From assembly GCA_963791885.1 (NCBI GenBank), contig CAWBUL010000004.1, forward strand, positions 1,364,001 through 1,428,000: 64,000 nt of DNA, in the 5' to 3' direction. Shown here piece by piece: positions 8,005 to 17,429 of the stretch (its first letter is position 1; each line of letters starts with the position of its first letter). The notes under the pieces are model-generated. The model made no database searches. It was not told where the DNA came from and saw nothing but the letters and a program-made list of their open reading frames with translations. The translations under genes and the position numbers were made by a program. This stretch comes from CAVSUZ01 sp963791885 (GTDB taxonomy: Bacteria > Pseudomonadota > Alphaproteobacteria > Acetobacterales > Acetobacteraceae).

Positions 8005-9696
8005 ATGTCTAGCGTGGGTGATTCGGTTCCTCTCCCGGAAGCCCGGCTGGGGCAGGCGCGGCGTGTTTCATTCATTTGGATCATTCCCGTCGTCACCCTG
8101 GTGATCGGTGGCTGGCTTGCATGGAACACGTATTCGAAACGGGGGCCGACCATCACCGTGACCTTTGAGTCCGGTGAGGGGCTGCAGGCTGGACAATCCC
8201 ACATCAAGCACAAAGATGTCGATCTGGGCCTGGTGACCAGAGTCGCCCTCAGCCCTGACGCGTCGCATGTCATCGTGACCGCGGAGATGAACCGTCAGGC
8301 CGTTCCGTTTCTGACCGACGGTGCGCGATTGTGGGTCGTGACTCCGCGGCTGTTCGCCGGAAGTATCTCCGGCTTGGATACGCTGATTTCCGGCAGTTAC
8401 ATCGAACTGCTTCCAGCTGATAGCGCTGGGAAATCCGAGACGCATTTCACCGGATTGGAGACGCCGCCGGTGATAACGGCCAATGTGCCCGGTAAGACCT
8501 TCCTGTTGCATGCTGACAGGGTCGGCGCCGTCAGCGTGGGTTCTCCGGTTTTCTTCCGGGGCATCAATGTCGGCACGGTGCTTGGCTGGGATCTGGGTGA
8601 CATGGCGAAGGATGTGACAATCCACGCCTTTGTCCGATCCCCATTCGATGGCTACGTCCATCAGGGTTCTCGCTTCTGGAACGCCTCGGGTCTGTCGGTG
8701 AAGCTAGGAGGCGGCGGCGTTCAGGTGGAGATGGAATCGTTTCGCGCCCTGCTCCTGGGGGGAGTGTCTTTCGACACGACACAGGAAGCGTTGGCCACCC
8801 CGGCAGGAGCGGCGAGTGAAGTTTTTCCGCTCTATGCGAATGCTCAGGCTGCGCAGGATGCCGCCTTCACGCGGCGCATCCCCGTTATAGGGTATTTCCC
8901 GGGCTCGGTTGGCGGCCTCGGTCCCGGATCGCCTGTGATGTTCCACGGTCTTCGGATCGGGGAGGTCAAGGAGGTGAGTCTGATCTACGATGCGAATCTC
9001 GACACGATTCGTACCCCGGTCAGGTTCGAAATTGATCCCCAGCGGATTGCCAACAGCGCCGCAGCGGAAAAGCGCGGGCCGCTGGAAAATGCCAAATTCC
9101 TCGTCGCACACGGAATGCGTGCGCAAATTGCCAGTTCCAACCTGTTGACGGGCGAAATGGCGGTATCCCTCGACTTTTTCCCGGATGCTGCGCCCGCGAC
9201 AGTGACGGAGCAGGACGGAGTGATGGTCATTCCGACGGTGCCAGGTGAGTTTGCTGACATCGGACGCTCAGCCTCTGCACTGCTGGCAAAAGTCAATCAG
9301 ATGCCCTTCGAGCAGATCGGTGACAACCTGAATAAGCTCCTCGTGGGGACCAATGCATTGACCAGCAGTCCCGAGACGAAGCAGGCCATCGTGGCGATGA
9401 ATCAGACGCTGGTCGCCACGCAGGACTTGATGAAGAAGCTCGATAGCGGTTTAACTCCTGCCGTCCGCCAATTGCCGGCAATGACGGCGAGCCTGGAGGC
9501 GATGCTCGCCAACACCAACAAGCTCGTGGTAGCGACAAACGCCGGCTATGGTGAAAATTCTCAATTCTATCGTGACCTCGACCACATGATGGCGCAGCTC
9601 TCCGACATGGTTCAGTCGCTTCGCGTGTTGGCGGACCTTCTGGATCGTCATCCGGAAGCGTTGATCCGCGGGCGTACAAATACGGGCTCGCAGTAA
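8005..9696 (+). CDS. pqiB: Intermembrane transport protein PqiB (MCE-domain protein)
   Basis: A 563-residue MCE-family protein anchored by one N-terminal membrane helix (about residues 22-40). Three MCE/MlaD repeats follow, with landmarks such as VTFESGEGLQAG, VFFRGINVGTVL and VMFHGLRIGEV. The C-terminal part (about 420-550) is helical. In E. coli, PqiB forms a hexameric tunnel that carries lipid between inner and outer membranes. I use ATG 8005; a TTG codon directly before it is in frame, and the Shine-Dalgarno is poor for both. It leads a pqiB-pqiC-pqiA unit with a one-base overlap to pqiC. Confidence 0.93.
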   Translation: MSSVGDSVPLPEARLGQARRVSFIWIIPVVTLVIGGWLAWNTYSKRGPTITVTFESGEGLQAGQSHIKHKDVDLGLVTRVALSPDASHVIVTAEMNRQAVPFLTDGARLWVVTPRLFAGSISGLDTLISGSYIELLPADSAGKSETHFTGLETPPVITANVPGKTFLLHADRVGAVSVGSPVFFRGINVGTVLGWDLGDMAKDVTIHAFVRSPFDGYVHQGSRFWNASGLSVKLGGGGVQVEMESFRALLLGGVSFDTTQEALATPAGAASEVFPLYANAQAAQDAAFTRRIPVIGYFPGSVGGLGPGSPVMFHGLRIGEVKEVSLIYDANLDTIRTPVRFEIDPQRIANSAAAEKRGPLENAKFLVAHGMRAQIASSNLLTGEMAVSLDFFPDAAPATVTEQDGVMVIPTVPGEFADIGRSASALLAKVNQMPFEQIGDNLNKLLVGTNALTSSPETKQAIVAMNQTLVATQDLMKKLDSGLTPAVRQLPAMTASLEAMLANTNKLVVATNAGYGENSQFYRDLDHMMAQLSDMVQSLRVLADLLDRHPEALIRGRTNTGSQ

Positions 9697-10289
9697 TGCC
9701 TGCGATAAACAGGCGGGCCGCGCTGCGGCTGTTCGCGGCTGCGTCGCTTGCGGGGTGTGCCTCTCCCAACCCGTCGCTCTATACGCTTGCACCCGTGCCC
9801 GGACGCTCGGAATCCGGTGGACCGCGGACCGTCGTGCTGCATCAGGTGTCCATCGCACGATATCTGGAACGGCCTGAAATCGTCCGCTCGTCGGAGAATT
9901 ACAGGCTGGACGTAGAATCGAATGAAGTATGGGGCGAACCTCTCGCCCCGATGATCGGACGAGTATTATCTGCCGATCTGTCTCAGCGCCTTCCAGGCAC
10001 CACTGTCTATAGTAGCAACGGCGCCATATTCGTGCCGGAGGATGCGTCGGTCGAAGTCAATATCGATCGCATGGACAAGAACGCTGCGGGTGCCCTGGAC
10101 TTCGCCGCGCAAGCGGCGGTCGAGTTTACCTCGAACCACCGTACCGTCACGCAGGCGCTTCAGATCACTGTTCCGGTCACGACCGCCACAACGGGTGACG
10201 AGGTCCGGGCCATGAGCATTGCGATCGGACAGCTTGCGGACCTGATCGCGAGTATGCTGCGTGAATCCCCTCCCGCACGCCGGCGGTAG
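9696..10289 (+). CDS. pqiC: Outer-membrane lipoprotein PqiC, ABC-type transport auxiliary family
   Basis: A 197-residue lipoprotein with a signal sequence ending in the lipobox LAGC (Cys at about residue 21). It then has the family opening SLYTLAPVPG and a Ser/Arg-rich beta fold. PqiC-type proteins (DUF330/LptE-like) are thought to dock the PqiB tunnel at the outer membrane. The start overlaps the pqiB stop (TAATG). The position between pqiB and pqiA supports the assignment. Confidence 0.88.
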   Translation: MPAINRRAALRLFAAASLAGCASPNPSLYTLAPVPGRSESGGPRTVVLHQVSIARYLERPEIVRSSENYRLDVESNEVWGEPLAPMIGRVLSADLSQRLPGTTVYSSNGAIFVPEDASVEVNIDRMDKNAAGALDFAAQAAVEFTSNHRTVTQALQITVPVTTATTGDEVRAMSIAIGQLADLIASMLRESPPARRR

Positions 10290-10291
10290 CG

Positions 10292-11653
10292 GTGCCGATC
10301 AGCCCGGCAATCTTCCCGCGGCAGACGTCGGCCGTCTCCTCAGCCGAACCGGTTGCCGCGCGGATGGTGCGTGAGTGCCGGGATTGCGGTCATTTCCAGA
10401 CAGTACCCGCGATGCCGCCCGGTCACGTGGCGCATTGCCTCCGCTGCGATGCCGCGCTGCGCCGGACCCGCCACAATACCTTAGGCCGCGGCCTTGCGCT
10501 CTACATGACGGCCCTGTGCCTCTTTCTGATCTGCTGTAGTCAAAGCCTGATGACGGTTGGGACCTTTGGCCTGAACCAGACGGCCACTTTGTTCTCCGGA
10601 CCGGCGGGCTTCGCTCAGTATGGGATCTGGCCCCTCGCAGCCGTGGTCGCATTCATGACCATCATCGCACCGATGCTTCGCCTGGTCCTGATCCTGTACG
10701 TGCTGATTGGCCTTAGACTGAGGCACCCGCCCGTGCATCTGCGGAAGGCATTCGCCTGGGCGGACAGGTTGCGGCCATGGGCGATGGTCGACGTGTTTCT
10801 GCTCGGTGTGTTTGTGGCCTTCGCCGAGCTACCGAGCCAGTTGCACACGAACATCGGTGCATCGCTCTACGCATTGCTCGCACTGATGGTTGTCTTGGTG
10901 GCCGCCGATGCCGTGATGGATCGCCATGCAGTGTGGGAGGAGATGGACAAGCGAGGCATTCCCGATGAGCTGATAGATCATGAAGCGACGCTCGCGGCCG
11001 GCGCAATGTCGGGTGCCGTCGCGTGCGACGTTTGCGGGCTGGTCAATTCACCCCGCGGGGGTATCCGTTCGCGCTGTGCCCGCTGCGGATTTGCGCTTAA
11101 GCCTCGCAAGCCCAACAGCATCACACGCGCTTGGGCGCTCCTGATCGCGGCTGCGATCCTGTACATTCCGGCTAATACTTACCCCGTGCTGGCATTTTAC
11201 GAGCTGGGCTCGGGATCTGGTCACACCATCATCGGAGGTGCAGAGGAGCTCCTTCATGCAGGACTTTGGCCGCTCGCACTCCTGGTGTTCCTTGCCAGCA
11301 TTGCTGTGCCGTGCCTCAAAATCCTGGGATTGGGGACTCTGTTGATCACCACGCAAAGGCGGTCACGCTGGCAACTCCGCCAGCGTACGACGCTCTACCG
11401 CATCGTCAGCGTGATTGGACGTTGGTCCATGGTCGACATATTCATGGAATCGGTGCTCGTGGGATTGGTCCAATTCGGTGCCATCGTAACCATCGGACCA
11501 GGCCCCGGCGCACTGGCTTTCTGTGGCGTTGTTATTCTCACAATTTTCGCTGCTGAGTCCTTTGACTTACGCTTGATGTGGGATGCCGCGAGCGCAGACA
11601 TCGCCCACAATGCGTATGCCGGCCTCGACCGTCGCAGGGCGCGGTCTCTCTGA
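10292..11653 (+). CDS. pqiA: Paraquat-inducible protein A, PqiA
   Basis: A 453-residue polytopic inner-membrane protein made of two homologous halves. Each half opens with a zinc-ribbon-like cysteine pair set (CRDCG and CLRCD near residues 29-54; CDVCG and CARCG near 248-270) followed by about four membrane segments. This two-module pattern is diagnostic of PqiA, the membrane partner of the PqiB tunnel. The start is the GTG at 10292, two bases after pqiC; an in-frame ATG at 10363 would cut close to the first cysteine motif. The gene order B-C-A differs from the enterobacterial A-B-C. Confidence 0.92.
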   Translation: MPISPAIFPRQTSAVSSAEPVAARMVRECRDCGHFQTVPAMPPGHVAHCLRCDAALRRTRHNTLGRGLALYMTALCLFLICCSQSLMTVGTFGLNQTATLFSGPAGFAQYGIWPLAAVVAFMTIIAPMLRLVLILYVLIGLRLRHPPVHLRKAFAWADRLRPWAMVDVFLLGVFVAFAELPSQLHTNIGASLYALLALMVVLVAADAVMDRHAVWEEMDKRGIPDELIDHEATLAAGAMSGAVACDVCGLVNSPRGGIRSRCARCGFALKPRKPNSITRAWALLIAAAILYIPANTYPVLAFYELGSGSGHTIIGGAEELLHAGLWPLALLVFLASIAVPCLKILGLGTLLITTQRRSRWQLRQRTTLYRIVSVIGRWSMVDIFMESVLVGLVQFGAIVTIGPGPGALAFCGVVILTIFAAESFDLRLMWDAASADIAHNAYAGLDRRRARSL

Positions 11654-11871
11654 TGCACAAACCGTTCCAGCGCGAATGCTGGTCCCACAAATGCCCGTGC
11701 TCTGCTGGGGCGGGCGGGGGGCCGCGGCGCGGCCCACTCGCCGTTGAATCGTGGAAGCGCGTCGCGGTCAACGTGTGGCGCGGCGTCGCCGAAGGCTGCG
11801 GCCACTGGATTCCGGAAGAGCGCCCGGATTGGACCCTGCAGCAATTATTGACGTTCTTCGGGCGACGATAA
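11653..11871 (+). CDS. Small hypothetical protein after pqiA
   Basis: A 72-codon frame whose ATG overlaps the pqiA stop (TGATG), so it could be translationally coupled. The product is Cys/Gly/Arg-rich at the N-terminus (HKPFQRECWSHKCPCSAG), and its C-terminal half is amphipathic and Trp-rich (VNVWRGVAEGCGHWIPEE). I recognise no family. The tight coupling is the only positive evidence; it could be a chance frame. Confidence 0.35.
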   Translation: MHKPFQRECWSHKCPCSAGAGGGPRRGPLAVESWKRVAVNVWRGVAEGCGHWIPEERPDWTLQQLLTFFGRR

Positions 11872-11913
11872 GCCCTAGTTTTCGACGCGCACCCGCGGAG
11901 CCGCCATCCAGCC

Positions 11914-12168
11914 TCAGTGCACCATCGCAGGCACCATGTCCTGCTGCAGGATCGCGGCCAGCGCCACGTCGCGATCGCCCGCTATCGCCATCGGCGTCCC
12001 GTCAGCCGCATGAATGGCGAACCCCTGCTCTCCATTCACCGTGACTGCGCGCACATACGCAATCTGTGAAACGCCGAGTTGAGCCAACTGGGCCTCGGTC
12101 AGGTGTCTAATGTCCACGGCAACCCGTCCGGCGTTGCCATCAGTCTCGTGAGTTGAGTTCACGTTCAT
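11914..12168 (-). CDS. DUF1150 family protein
   Basis: An 84-residue protein of the small alphaproteobacterial DUF1150 family, recognisable from LTEAQLAQLGVSQIAYVRAV followed by a short GFAIHAADGTPMA segment. Family members nearly always sit next to an IbpA-like small heat-shock gene, as here (82 bases downstream of hsp20, same strand), and are assumed to share its heat-shock control. Molecular function unknown. Confidence 0.85.
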   Translation of the reverse strand: MNVNSTHETDGNAGRVAVDIRHLTEAQLAQLGVSQIAYVRAVTVNGEQGFAIHAADGTPMAIAGDRDVALAAILQQDMVPAMVH

Positions 12169-12250
12169 TGTCTTGCTCCTATGCGCTGGCCCGCCTTCTG
12201 CGGCACCCGCGCCTCGTGATTTCCTTTTGTATGCCGTCCGAAGCCCCTCT

Positions 12251-12706
12251 CTATTCGCCCTGGGTGTCCGTCACCGCCGGGGCATGTCCGTTGCCGGAAC
12301 GTTGCCCGATGCTGATGGTTTTCACCTTCGGCTCTGGCTGTGGCCGGATCAGGTCAATGTGCAGCAGCCCGCTATCGAGCCAGGCCGACTTCACCTCGAT
12401 CCCCTCCGCCAACACGAACGCCCGTTGAAACTGCCGGGCCGCGATCCCGCGATGCAAGAACACGCGATCCTGCCCTTCATCCGCCTGACGGCCCCGGATC
12501 ACCAACTGGTTGTCCTCCTGCGTGATCTGCAGGTCGTCCATGGTGAACCCGGCAACAGCGAGCGTGATCCTGAGCCCATTCGGCCCAGTCTGCTCGATAT
12601 TGTATGGCGGATAACCGTCGCTGGTATTCTTGGACGCCCGCTCGAGCATCTGCTCGAGATGGTCGAACCCCAGGAACAACGGCGAGGTAAACAGGCGTGT
12701 GGTCAT
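12251..12706 (-). CDS. Small heat-shock protein, Hsp20/IbpA family
   Basis: A 151-residue ATP-independent holdase with the alpha-crystallin domain at about residues 38-135. Visible landmarks are YPPYNIEQTGPNGLRITLAVAG, LVIRG and the HRGIAARQFQRAF stretch. IbpA-type proteins bind unfolding proteins and hand them to DnaK/ClpB. The start at 12706 has an excellent AGGAGGAGG 6-8 bases upstream; the frame upstream of it is not coding. It forms a unit with the DUF1150 gene. Confidence 0.93.
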   Translation of the reverse strand: MTTRLFTSPLFLGFDHLEQMLERASKNTSDGYPPYNIEQTGPNGLRITLAVAGFTMDDLQITQEDNQLVIRGRQADEGQDRVFLHRGIAARQFQRAFVLAEGIEVKSAWLDSGLLHIDLIRPQPEPKVKTISIGQRSGNGHAPAVTDTQGE

Positions 12707-12771
12707 CAAGCCTCCTCCTAGTGAGCGAAGCGTTCGGCGCCAGGACCCGTTCGCGGCATCCCGGCTGTGGG

Positions 12772-12803
12772 CAATGTGGTGAATCACCAGGGCGTTTTGC
12801 AAG
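12772..12803 (-). promoter_or_regulatory. Candidate heat-shock (sigma-32-like) promoter of hsp20
   Basis: On the minus strand, CTTGCAAAA (12795-12803) resembles the sigma-32 -35 consensus CTTGAAA. CCACATTG (12772-12779) resembles the -10 consensus CCCCATnT. The spacing is a little longer than usual. The element lies 66-97 bases upstream of the hsp20 start, in the gap shared with divergent def. Confidence 0.35.
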
Positions 12804-12874
12804 AGGTTTCGCCTGGCACAGCTATGTCTGGCCTGCGTTGCTAGCGGCGGAAGTGGGCCTTACATCACGGCCCT

Positions 12875-13418
12875 ATGACTGAGCTTGCCGTCGAACTGCT
12901 GCCGATTCTGATCGCGCCGAACCCGGCGCTGAAGATGCGCGCCCGTCCGGTCGGCCTGGGGGATGATGCGCAGATCCGCGAGCTCCTTCCGCGCATGTTT
13001 GCGAGCATGTACCGCGCCCCCGGAATCGGCTTGGCCGCCCCGCAGGTCGGAGTTGGCCTCCGCATGGCCATCATCGATCTGATGAAAGACGAGAAAGCCA
13101 ATCCCATCGGTACTCATCAATCCGGAACTCGTCCTCGCCAGTGAGGAACTCGCCACGCGCGAGGAGGGCTGTCTGTCCCTGCCCAACCAGTTCGCCGAGA
13201 TCACCCGCCCGGCCCGGGTCAAGGTCCGCTACCTCGATCAGCAGGGTGCGCGTCGGGAGATCAACGCCGAAGGTTTGCTTTCGGCCTGCATTCAGCACGA
13301 GATGGATCACCTGAACGGCATCCTGTTCGTCGATCACCTCTCGAGCCTCAAGCGCAACATGATCCTACGCCGGCTGGCGAAGGAGCAGCGGCAGAAGAAG
13401 GATGACGACAGAGGTTGA
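12875..13418 (+). pseudogene. def: Peptide deformylase, interrupted by one frameshift
   Basis: Peptide deformylase removes the formyl group from nascent protein N-termini. All three metal-site motifs are present but in two frames: GIGLAAPQVG (about residues 50-59) in the first, then EEGCLSLP and QHEMDHLNG in the second. The break is at 13109-13110, where one extra G turns NPI-VLINPEL out of frame. With that base removed the product is 180 residues, a normal length. Def followed directly by fmt (4-base gap) is the classic arrangement. Because Def is normally essential, a sequencing error or a second def copy elsewhere is likelier than true loss. Confidence 0.85.
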
Positions 13419-13422
13419 GCCG

Positions 13423-14331
13423 ATGCGCCTCGCCTTCATGGGCAGCCCGGACTTCGCCGTCCCCGCCCTGCTAGCGCTGCGCGCCGCCGGCCACGAGATC
13501 GCCGGGGTCTATTGCCAGCCACCGCGTCCCGCCGGCCGCGGCTATGCGCTTCGGAAGTGCGCCGTCCACGCAGCCGCCGAACGCCTGGGGCTGACAGTGC
13601 ACACCCCTGTCCGGCTTCGCACGGACACCGAGGCGCAGGCCGCCTTCGCCGCCCTGAATTTGGATGCCGCGGTGGTGGCCGCCTACGGCCTGATCCTGCC
13701 GCGAGCGATGCTCGACGCGCCACGAAGAGGCTGCCTCAATATCCACGCCAGCCTGCTTCCCCGCTGGCGTGGCGCCGCCCCGATCCATGCCGCGGTCCTC
13801 GCCGGAGACCACAAGTCCGGCGTGACGATCATGCAGATGGATGAGGGTCTGGATACCGGCCCCATGCTGCTCGTCGAATCTGTGCCCATTCCGACCCGCG
13901 CGACGACCGGCGCCGTTCACGACGTCCTGGCCGAACTCGGTGCGAAACTCATCGTGCGTGCCTTGTCCGAGAACCCGCTGCCGCTGCCCCAACCAGCGGA
14001 CGGCGTAACCTATGCGCCGAAGCTCACCCGGCAGGACGGCCACCTGACCTGGACCGAGCCTGCCGACGCCCTGGACCGTCGTGTCCGCGCCATGGATCCC
14101 CGGCCCGGCGCGTTTAGTGCCCTCGGCACGACCATGCTCAAGATCCTCGAAGCCCACCCTGAGCCCGGGTCCGGCGCCCCCGGAACAGTTCTGGACGATG
14201 CCCTTCTGGTGGCTTGCGGCACGGGCGTCCTGCGCCTGACCCGCGTGCAGGTCGCGGGCGGGCGGCCCTTGCCCGCCGAAGCCTTCCTGCGCGGCCATCC
14301 CGTTCCACCCGGCACGATCCTCGGTCCGTGA
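13423..14331 (+). CDS. fmt: Methionyl-tRNA formyltransferase
   Basis: A 302-residue enzyme that formylates initiator Met-tRNA using 10-formyltetrahydrofolate. The N-terminal catalytic domain has FMGSPDFAVPAL and the folate-site signature SLLPRWRGAAPI with NIHAS just before it. The C-terminal OB-like domain starts near residue 205. I choose ATG 13423 over 13402 because it gives the canonical N-terminus MRLAFMGSP and is preceded by AGAGG. It lies between def and truA; its last bases overlap the truA GTG (GTGA). Confidence 0.95.
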   Translation: MRLAFMGSPDFAVPALLALRAAGHEIAGVYCQPPRPAGRGYALRKCAVHAAAERLGLTVHTPVRLRTDTEAQAAFAALNLDAAVVAAYGLILPRAMLDAPRRGCLNIHASLLPRWRGAAPIHAAVLAGDHKSGVTIMQMDEGLDTGPMLLVESVPIPTRATTGAVHDVLAELGAKLIVRALSENPLPLPQPADGVTYAPKLTRQDGHLTWTEPADALDRRVRAMDPRPGAFSALGTTMLKILEAHPEPGSGAPGTVLDDALLVACGTGVLRLTRVQVAGGRPLPAEAFLRGHPVPPGTILGP

Positions 14332-15108
14332 CAGTCTGGGCGCTGCTGCTGGAGTACCGACGGCGCCCCCTTCGTCGGTTGGCAGCGCCAAACCAACGGA
14401 CTCTCCGTGCAGCAGGTCCTGGAGGACGCCGCCGCCCTGCTGTCACGCGAACAGCCTGTGACCACGATCGTCGCCGGACGGACCGATACCGGAGTCCATG
14501 CCGCGGGGCAGGTGGTTGAACTCCACCTGGACCGGGACATCACACCTGACGGCTTGCGAGAGGCGCTGAACTATCATCTGAAACCGCGTCCGGTCGCCGT
14601 GCTTCGCGCCGCTCCGGCCCCGCCAGATTGGAGTGCCCGCTTCTCCGCGATCCGTCGCACCTATCGCTACTGCATCCTCAACCGCCGCGCCCGGCCTGCT
14701 CTATCGGCCGGCCGGGTCTGGCACGTTCACGCGCCACTCGATGCCGCCGCGATGGCCGAAGCCGCCCGCACCCTGCTCGGCCGGCACGATTTCTCTAGCT
14801 TCCGTGCGGCGGGTTGTCAGGCCAGCGGTCCGATCCGCACACTTGACCGGCTGGACGTGATCCGCACGAACGACATCATCGAGGTATGGGCCGAGGCCCG
14901 CAGCTTCCTCCACCACCAGGTGCGCAACATGGTCGGCACACTGCGCATGATCGGCGACGGTTCGTGGCCGGTCGAACGTATGGCCCAGGTTCTCGCGGCG
15001 GCCGACCGTCGCAGCGGCGGCCCGACTGCGCCGCCGGATGGATTATGCCTGATGTGCGTGACCTACCCGGATGCGCTCAGCCCCTGGTCTCCTACTGAGC
15101 CGCTTTAG
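14328..15108 (+). pseudogene. truA: tRNA pseudouridine synthase A, interrupted by one frameshift
   Basis: TruA converts uridines 38-40 of tRNA anticodon arms to pseudouridine. The GTG start overlaps the fmt stop. After ten codons (MTVWALLLEY) an extra C at 14357-14358 breaks the frame. Removing it continues with DGAPFVGWQRQTNGLSVQQV and the catalytic AGRTDTGVHA motif, giving 259 residues as expected. The rest, including FHHQVRNMVGTL-like VRNMVG, is intact. Only the first ten codons are out of frame, so a sequence error is plausible. Confidence 0.85.
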
Positions 15109-16530
15109 CGGTAGACCGCGCGGCCTTTGTTACCGGAGGAGGGGCCCACTTGCCCGTCAGCGCGTCGGAGCGCGGCGCATAAAGCCGCAGCATCACATTG
15201 AACGGACCCTTCGGAGCGGGAAGCCAGTTCGCGGTTTTCTCTCCGCCCGGATCGGCATTCTGAATGAAAAGATCGAGTGATCCTTCGGCATTGAATGTCA
15301 ACGGCATCCAGCTGCTGACGGCAAACCGATTGAGGTCGTTCGGTACTTGGTAGCCGTCGTTGTCATACAGCGTCAGCGACCAGAACGCCTCCACCGGTGG
15401 TGTTGCCCCCTTATCGAAGTGGATCGTGTACGTGTTGGCTCCTTTCAGCGGCCGGCCGGTATTGTCCGCCAGGTTAAACGGATAGATCGCGTCCTCGCCC
15501 CTAGCCCGGCCTGCGCGACGATGGCGCGCTTCAGATAGTAATTACCATAGACACCCATGGTGTCCGTGTTCAGCGACCAGCCATTCACGACATTGGCCAA
15601 AGTCTTGAGCTTCCACGCCATCAACGCCTGCGCATCTTTGGGCGCCGTTTCAAGCGCGTCCTGGATCGCAGGAGGCGCTGCGTCAAGATTGAAGCTTCGG
15701 CCGGGCACCAGTCCGATGCGCTGCATCCGCGCCATGATCGGCTGATCCGTGAGGTGCGGTGGTTGCAGCTTCAGGATCTCGGCCGCGTAACCGAAGAATT
15801 GGTCCGCCGCCATGCTGTCCACCTGAGCCTTGGGCGGGGTCTTCATATCGACGCTGGGGTCATAGGCTTCCGTCGGCCTCAGCGGCGGCCCGCCCCACCC
15901 TGACAGCGGCATGATCCTTAATCCGGCCTGAATTGCGTGGACAGCGTCGTAGTCCGTCGGCCCATTCGTCTGGATGCGGCCGATAATCCATACATACGGT
16001 GTCGGCGCATTGATGCGCGTCATCCCGTCCGGGATTCGTCCCCGCCAGCTGGGCGACGTCAGCAGAAAGGTGCCTGCCTGTGTGCCGGTGGTGCGCGATC
16101 CCGGAGACGCAAACACATCCGTCCACATGTCCAGCATCGGAAGCAGATAATAACGTCCGTGCGTATCGGGCACCGAGATGACGAGGGGCTCGCGGGTCAG
16201 ATCGAGCCACGCACTGGAATACAGCGTATCGAAATTCGGCCGGACGATCGTTTTCATATCCGGCGGCGGATATGCGGGCAGATTGCTGAACGCGTTCATC
16301 GGCGCGTAGGTCGGCAATGCGTCCGGCCCGGCATTCGTCAACTGACGCCGCGTCAGATCCATGGTGACGATCGGATACAGATAAAGATAGGCCTCTACCC
16401 CGATCTCGTGGACCTCCTGCGCGCTGATCGGCTCCACGGCCTGCGCAACCGAAGGGACATTGGCGCTCAACGCAATCGAAAGCAGAGCGGCGCTGACCAG
16501 CCGGACAATCCAACTCCGATCGACGAACAT
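15092..16530 (-). pseudogene. Secreted DUF1254/DUF1214 protein, interrupted by one frameshift
   Basis: Together the two frames encode about 479 residues with a signal peptide (MFVDRSWIVRLVSAALLSIA). A DUF1254 domain follows (VEAYLYLYPIVTMDLTRRQ, NFDTLYSSAWLDLTREP), then a C-terminal DUF1214 domain (EAFWSLTLYDNDGYQV). One base is missing near 15497-15503, within AQAGLGA-EDAIYPFNL. I start at ATG 16530, which gives the signal peptide; a TTG further up overlaps the previous gene. It converges on truA with a 17-base overlap. Function of the family unknown; periplasmic or outer-membrane-associated. Confidence 0.75.
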
Positions 16531-16576
16531 GGCCCAGATCTCCGCTCCAGTTACGGGAACCGTGGCGGCCAGCGCC

Positions 16577-17056
16577 TCACCCGTCAATGATCATGGCTCC
16601 AACGGCCGCCAGGTCCTGTGCGACGAACCCGCGGGGATCGACTTGTTGTACCTGGCGCACCGGAACAGCCCGCGCATCCTCGCATCGCCACTCGTAAATC
16701 GACGCATGACCCGTCACGTACGCCGGGATCATCGACGGATCGTGGTTGTCCCGGCACCACGCATCGGCGCCTGGGATATCGCGCCGTGTATCCGCCTTGC
16801 CGCAGGGTAGGTTGGCCCCTGTCGTACAGCCGAGCAGCACACCGTTGGCGCAGCGCAGGGAACTCGTATGGATGACGTAGTCCGTCGGCGCATGCAGATC
16901 GAATGTGCGCTGGAATGCCGCCACGAAATTCGCCGGCACCGGACGCACGTGATCGTCCGTGCCCACGCGCCGGCAATACGCCGCCGAGATGTCCGTGGCC
17001 GCCTGAGCGTGCAATGCAGTCAAAAGGGTCAGCACCAAAGCTATCAGCAGCCTCAT
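16577..17056 (-). CDS. Secreted hypothetical protein
   Basis: A 159-residue protein with a clear Sec signal peptide (MRLLIALVLTLLTALHAQA). The mature part has several cysteines (AAYCRR, LRCANGVLLGC, LPCGKA, AWCRDNH, EWRCED) that probably form disulfides in the periplasm. I do not recognise the family. Its ATG overlaps the stop of the previous gene by four bases, and the DUF1254 gene follows 46 bases later, so the three look co-transcribed. Confidence 0.65.
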   Translation of the reverse strand: MRLLIALVLTLLTALHAQAATDISAAYCRRVGTDDHVRPVPANFVAAFQRTFDLHAPTDYVIHTSSLRCANGVLLGCTTGANLPCGKADTRRDIPGADAWCRDNHDPSMIPAYVTGHASIYEWRCEDARAVPVRQVQQVDPRGFVAQDLAAVGAMIIDG

Positions 17057-17358
17057 TCCGGTTCCCCCGAATGAAGATGCGATTCCAGGCTCTCCTGTAC
17101 CCGCTTGGCCTCCTCATCCGGGGGCTCCGCCTCTTCGACTGCTACCCCGGGCGGCACGGCATCCCCCGGATCGATCTCGGGCCGCGCCTCAATCCGCCGG
17201 CGCAGTTCGTCCACCAGCGTCTCGAGCCGGGCTACCCGCTCCCGCAGATCATCGCGGGCCGGGCGCTTGCGGGGTGCCGCCCTCTTCTTCGCCGGCGCGC
17301 GGCGGTCGATCATGCCCTTCTTCTTCGCGGCCTTCTTTTTCCTGAGTCTCAGTGGCAT
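17053..17358 (-). CDS. Hypothetical basic coiled-coil protein
   Basis: A 101-residue protein. The first 40 residues are very Lys/Arg-rich with KKKAAKKK-type runs. Residues about 42-65 form a short leucine-heptad coiled coil (LRERVARLETLVDELRRR). The tail is acidic and Pro/Glu-rich. The start at 17358 has GGAGG 7 bases upstream, better than the ATG seven codons earlier. The ATGA overlap with the next gene suggests coupling. Such Lys-rich/coiled-coil proteins may bind nucleic acid, but nothing specific identifies this one. Confidence 0.6.
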   Translation of the reverse strand: MPLRLRKKKAAKKKGMIDRRAPAKKRAAPRKRPARDDLRERVARLETLVDELRRRIEARPEIDPGDAVPPGVAVEEAEPPDEEAKRVQESLESHLHSGEPE

Positions 17359-17429
17359 CCTTGTGTCCTCCCCAATCAACCCGAAGCCCGACGTGGGCAG
17401 CGGTGGCTCCGATTGGTAGCCTCGGCCTT

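Noticed and set aside
13436..14391. Long minus-strand frames opposite fmt
   Set aside because: Low-complexity Gly/Arg-rich translations antisense to a clear fmt gene.
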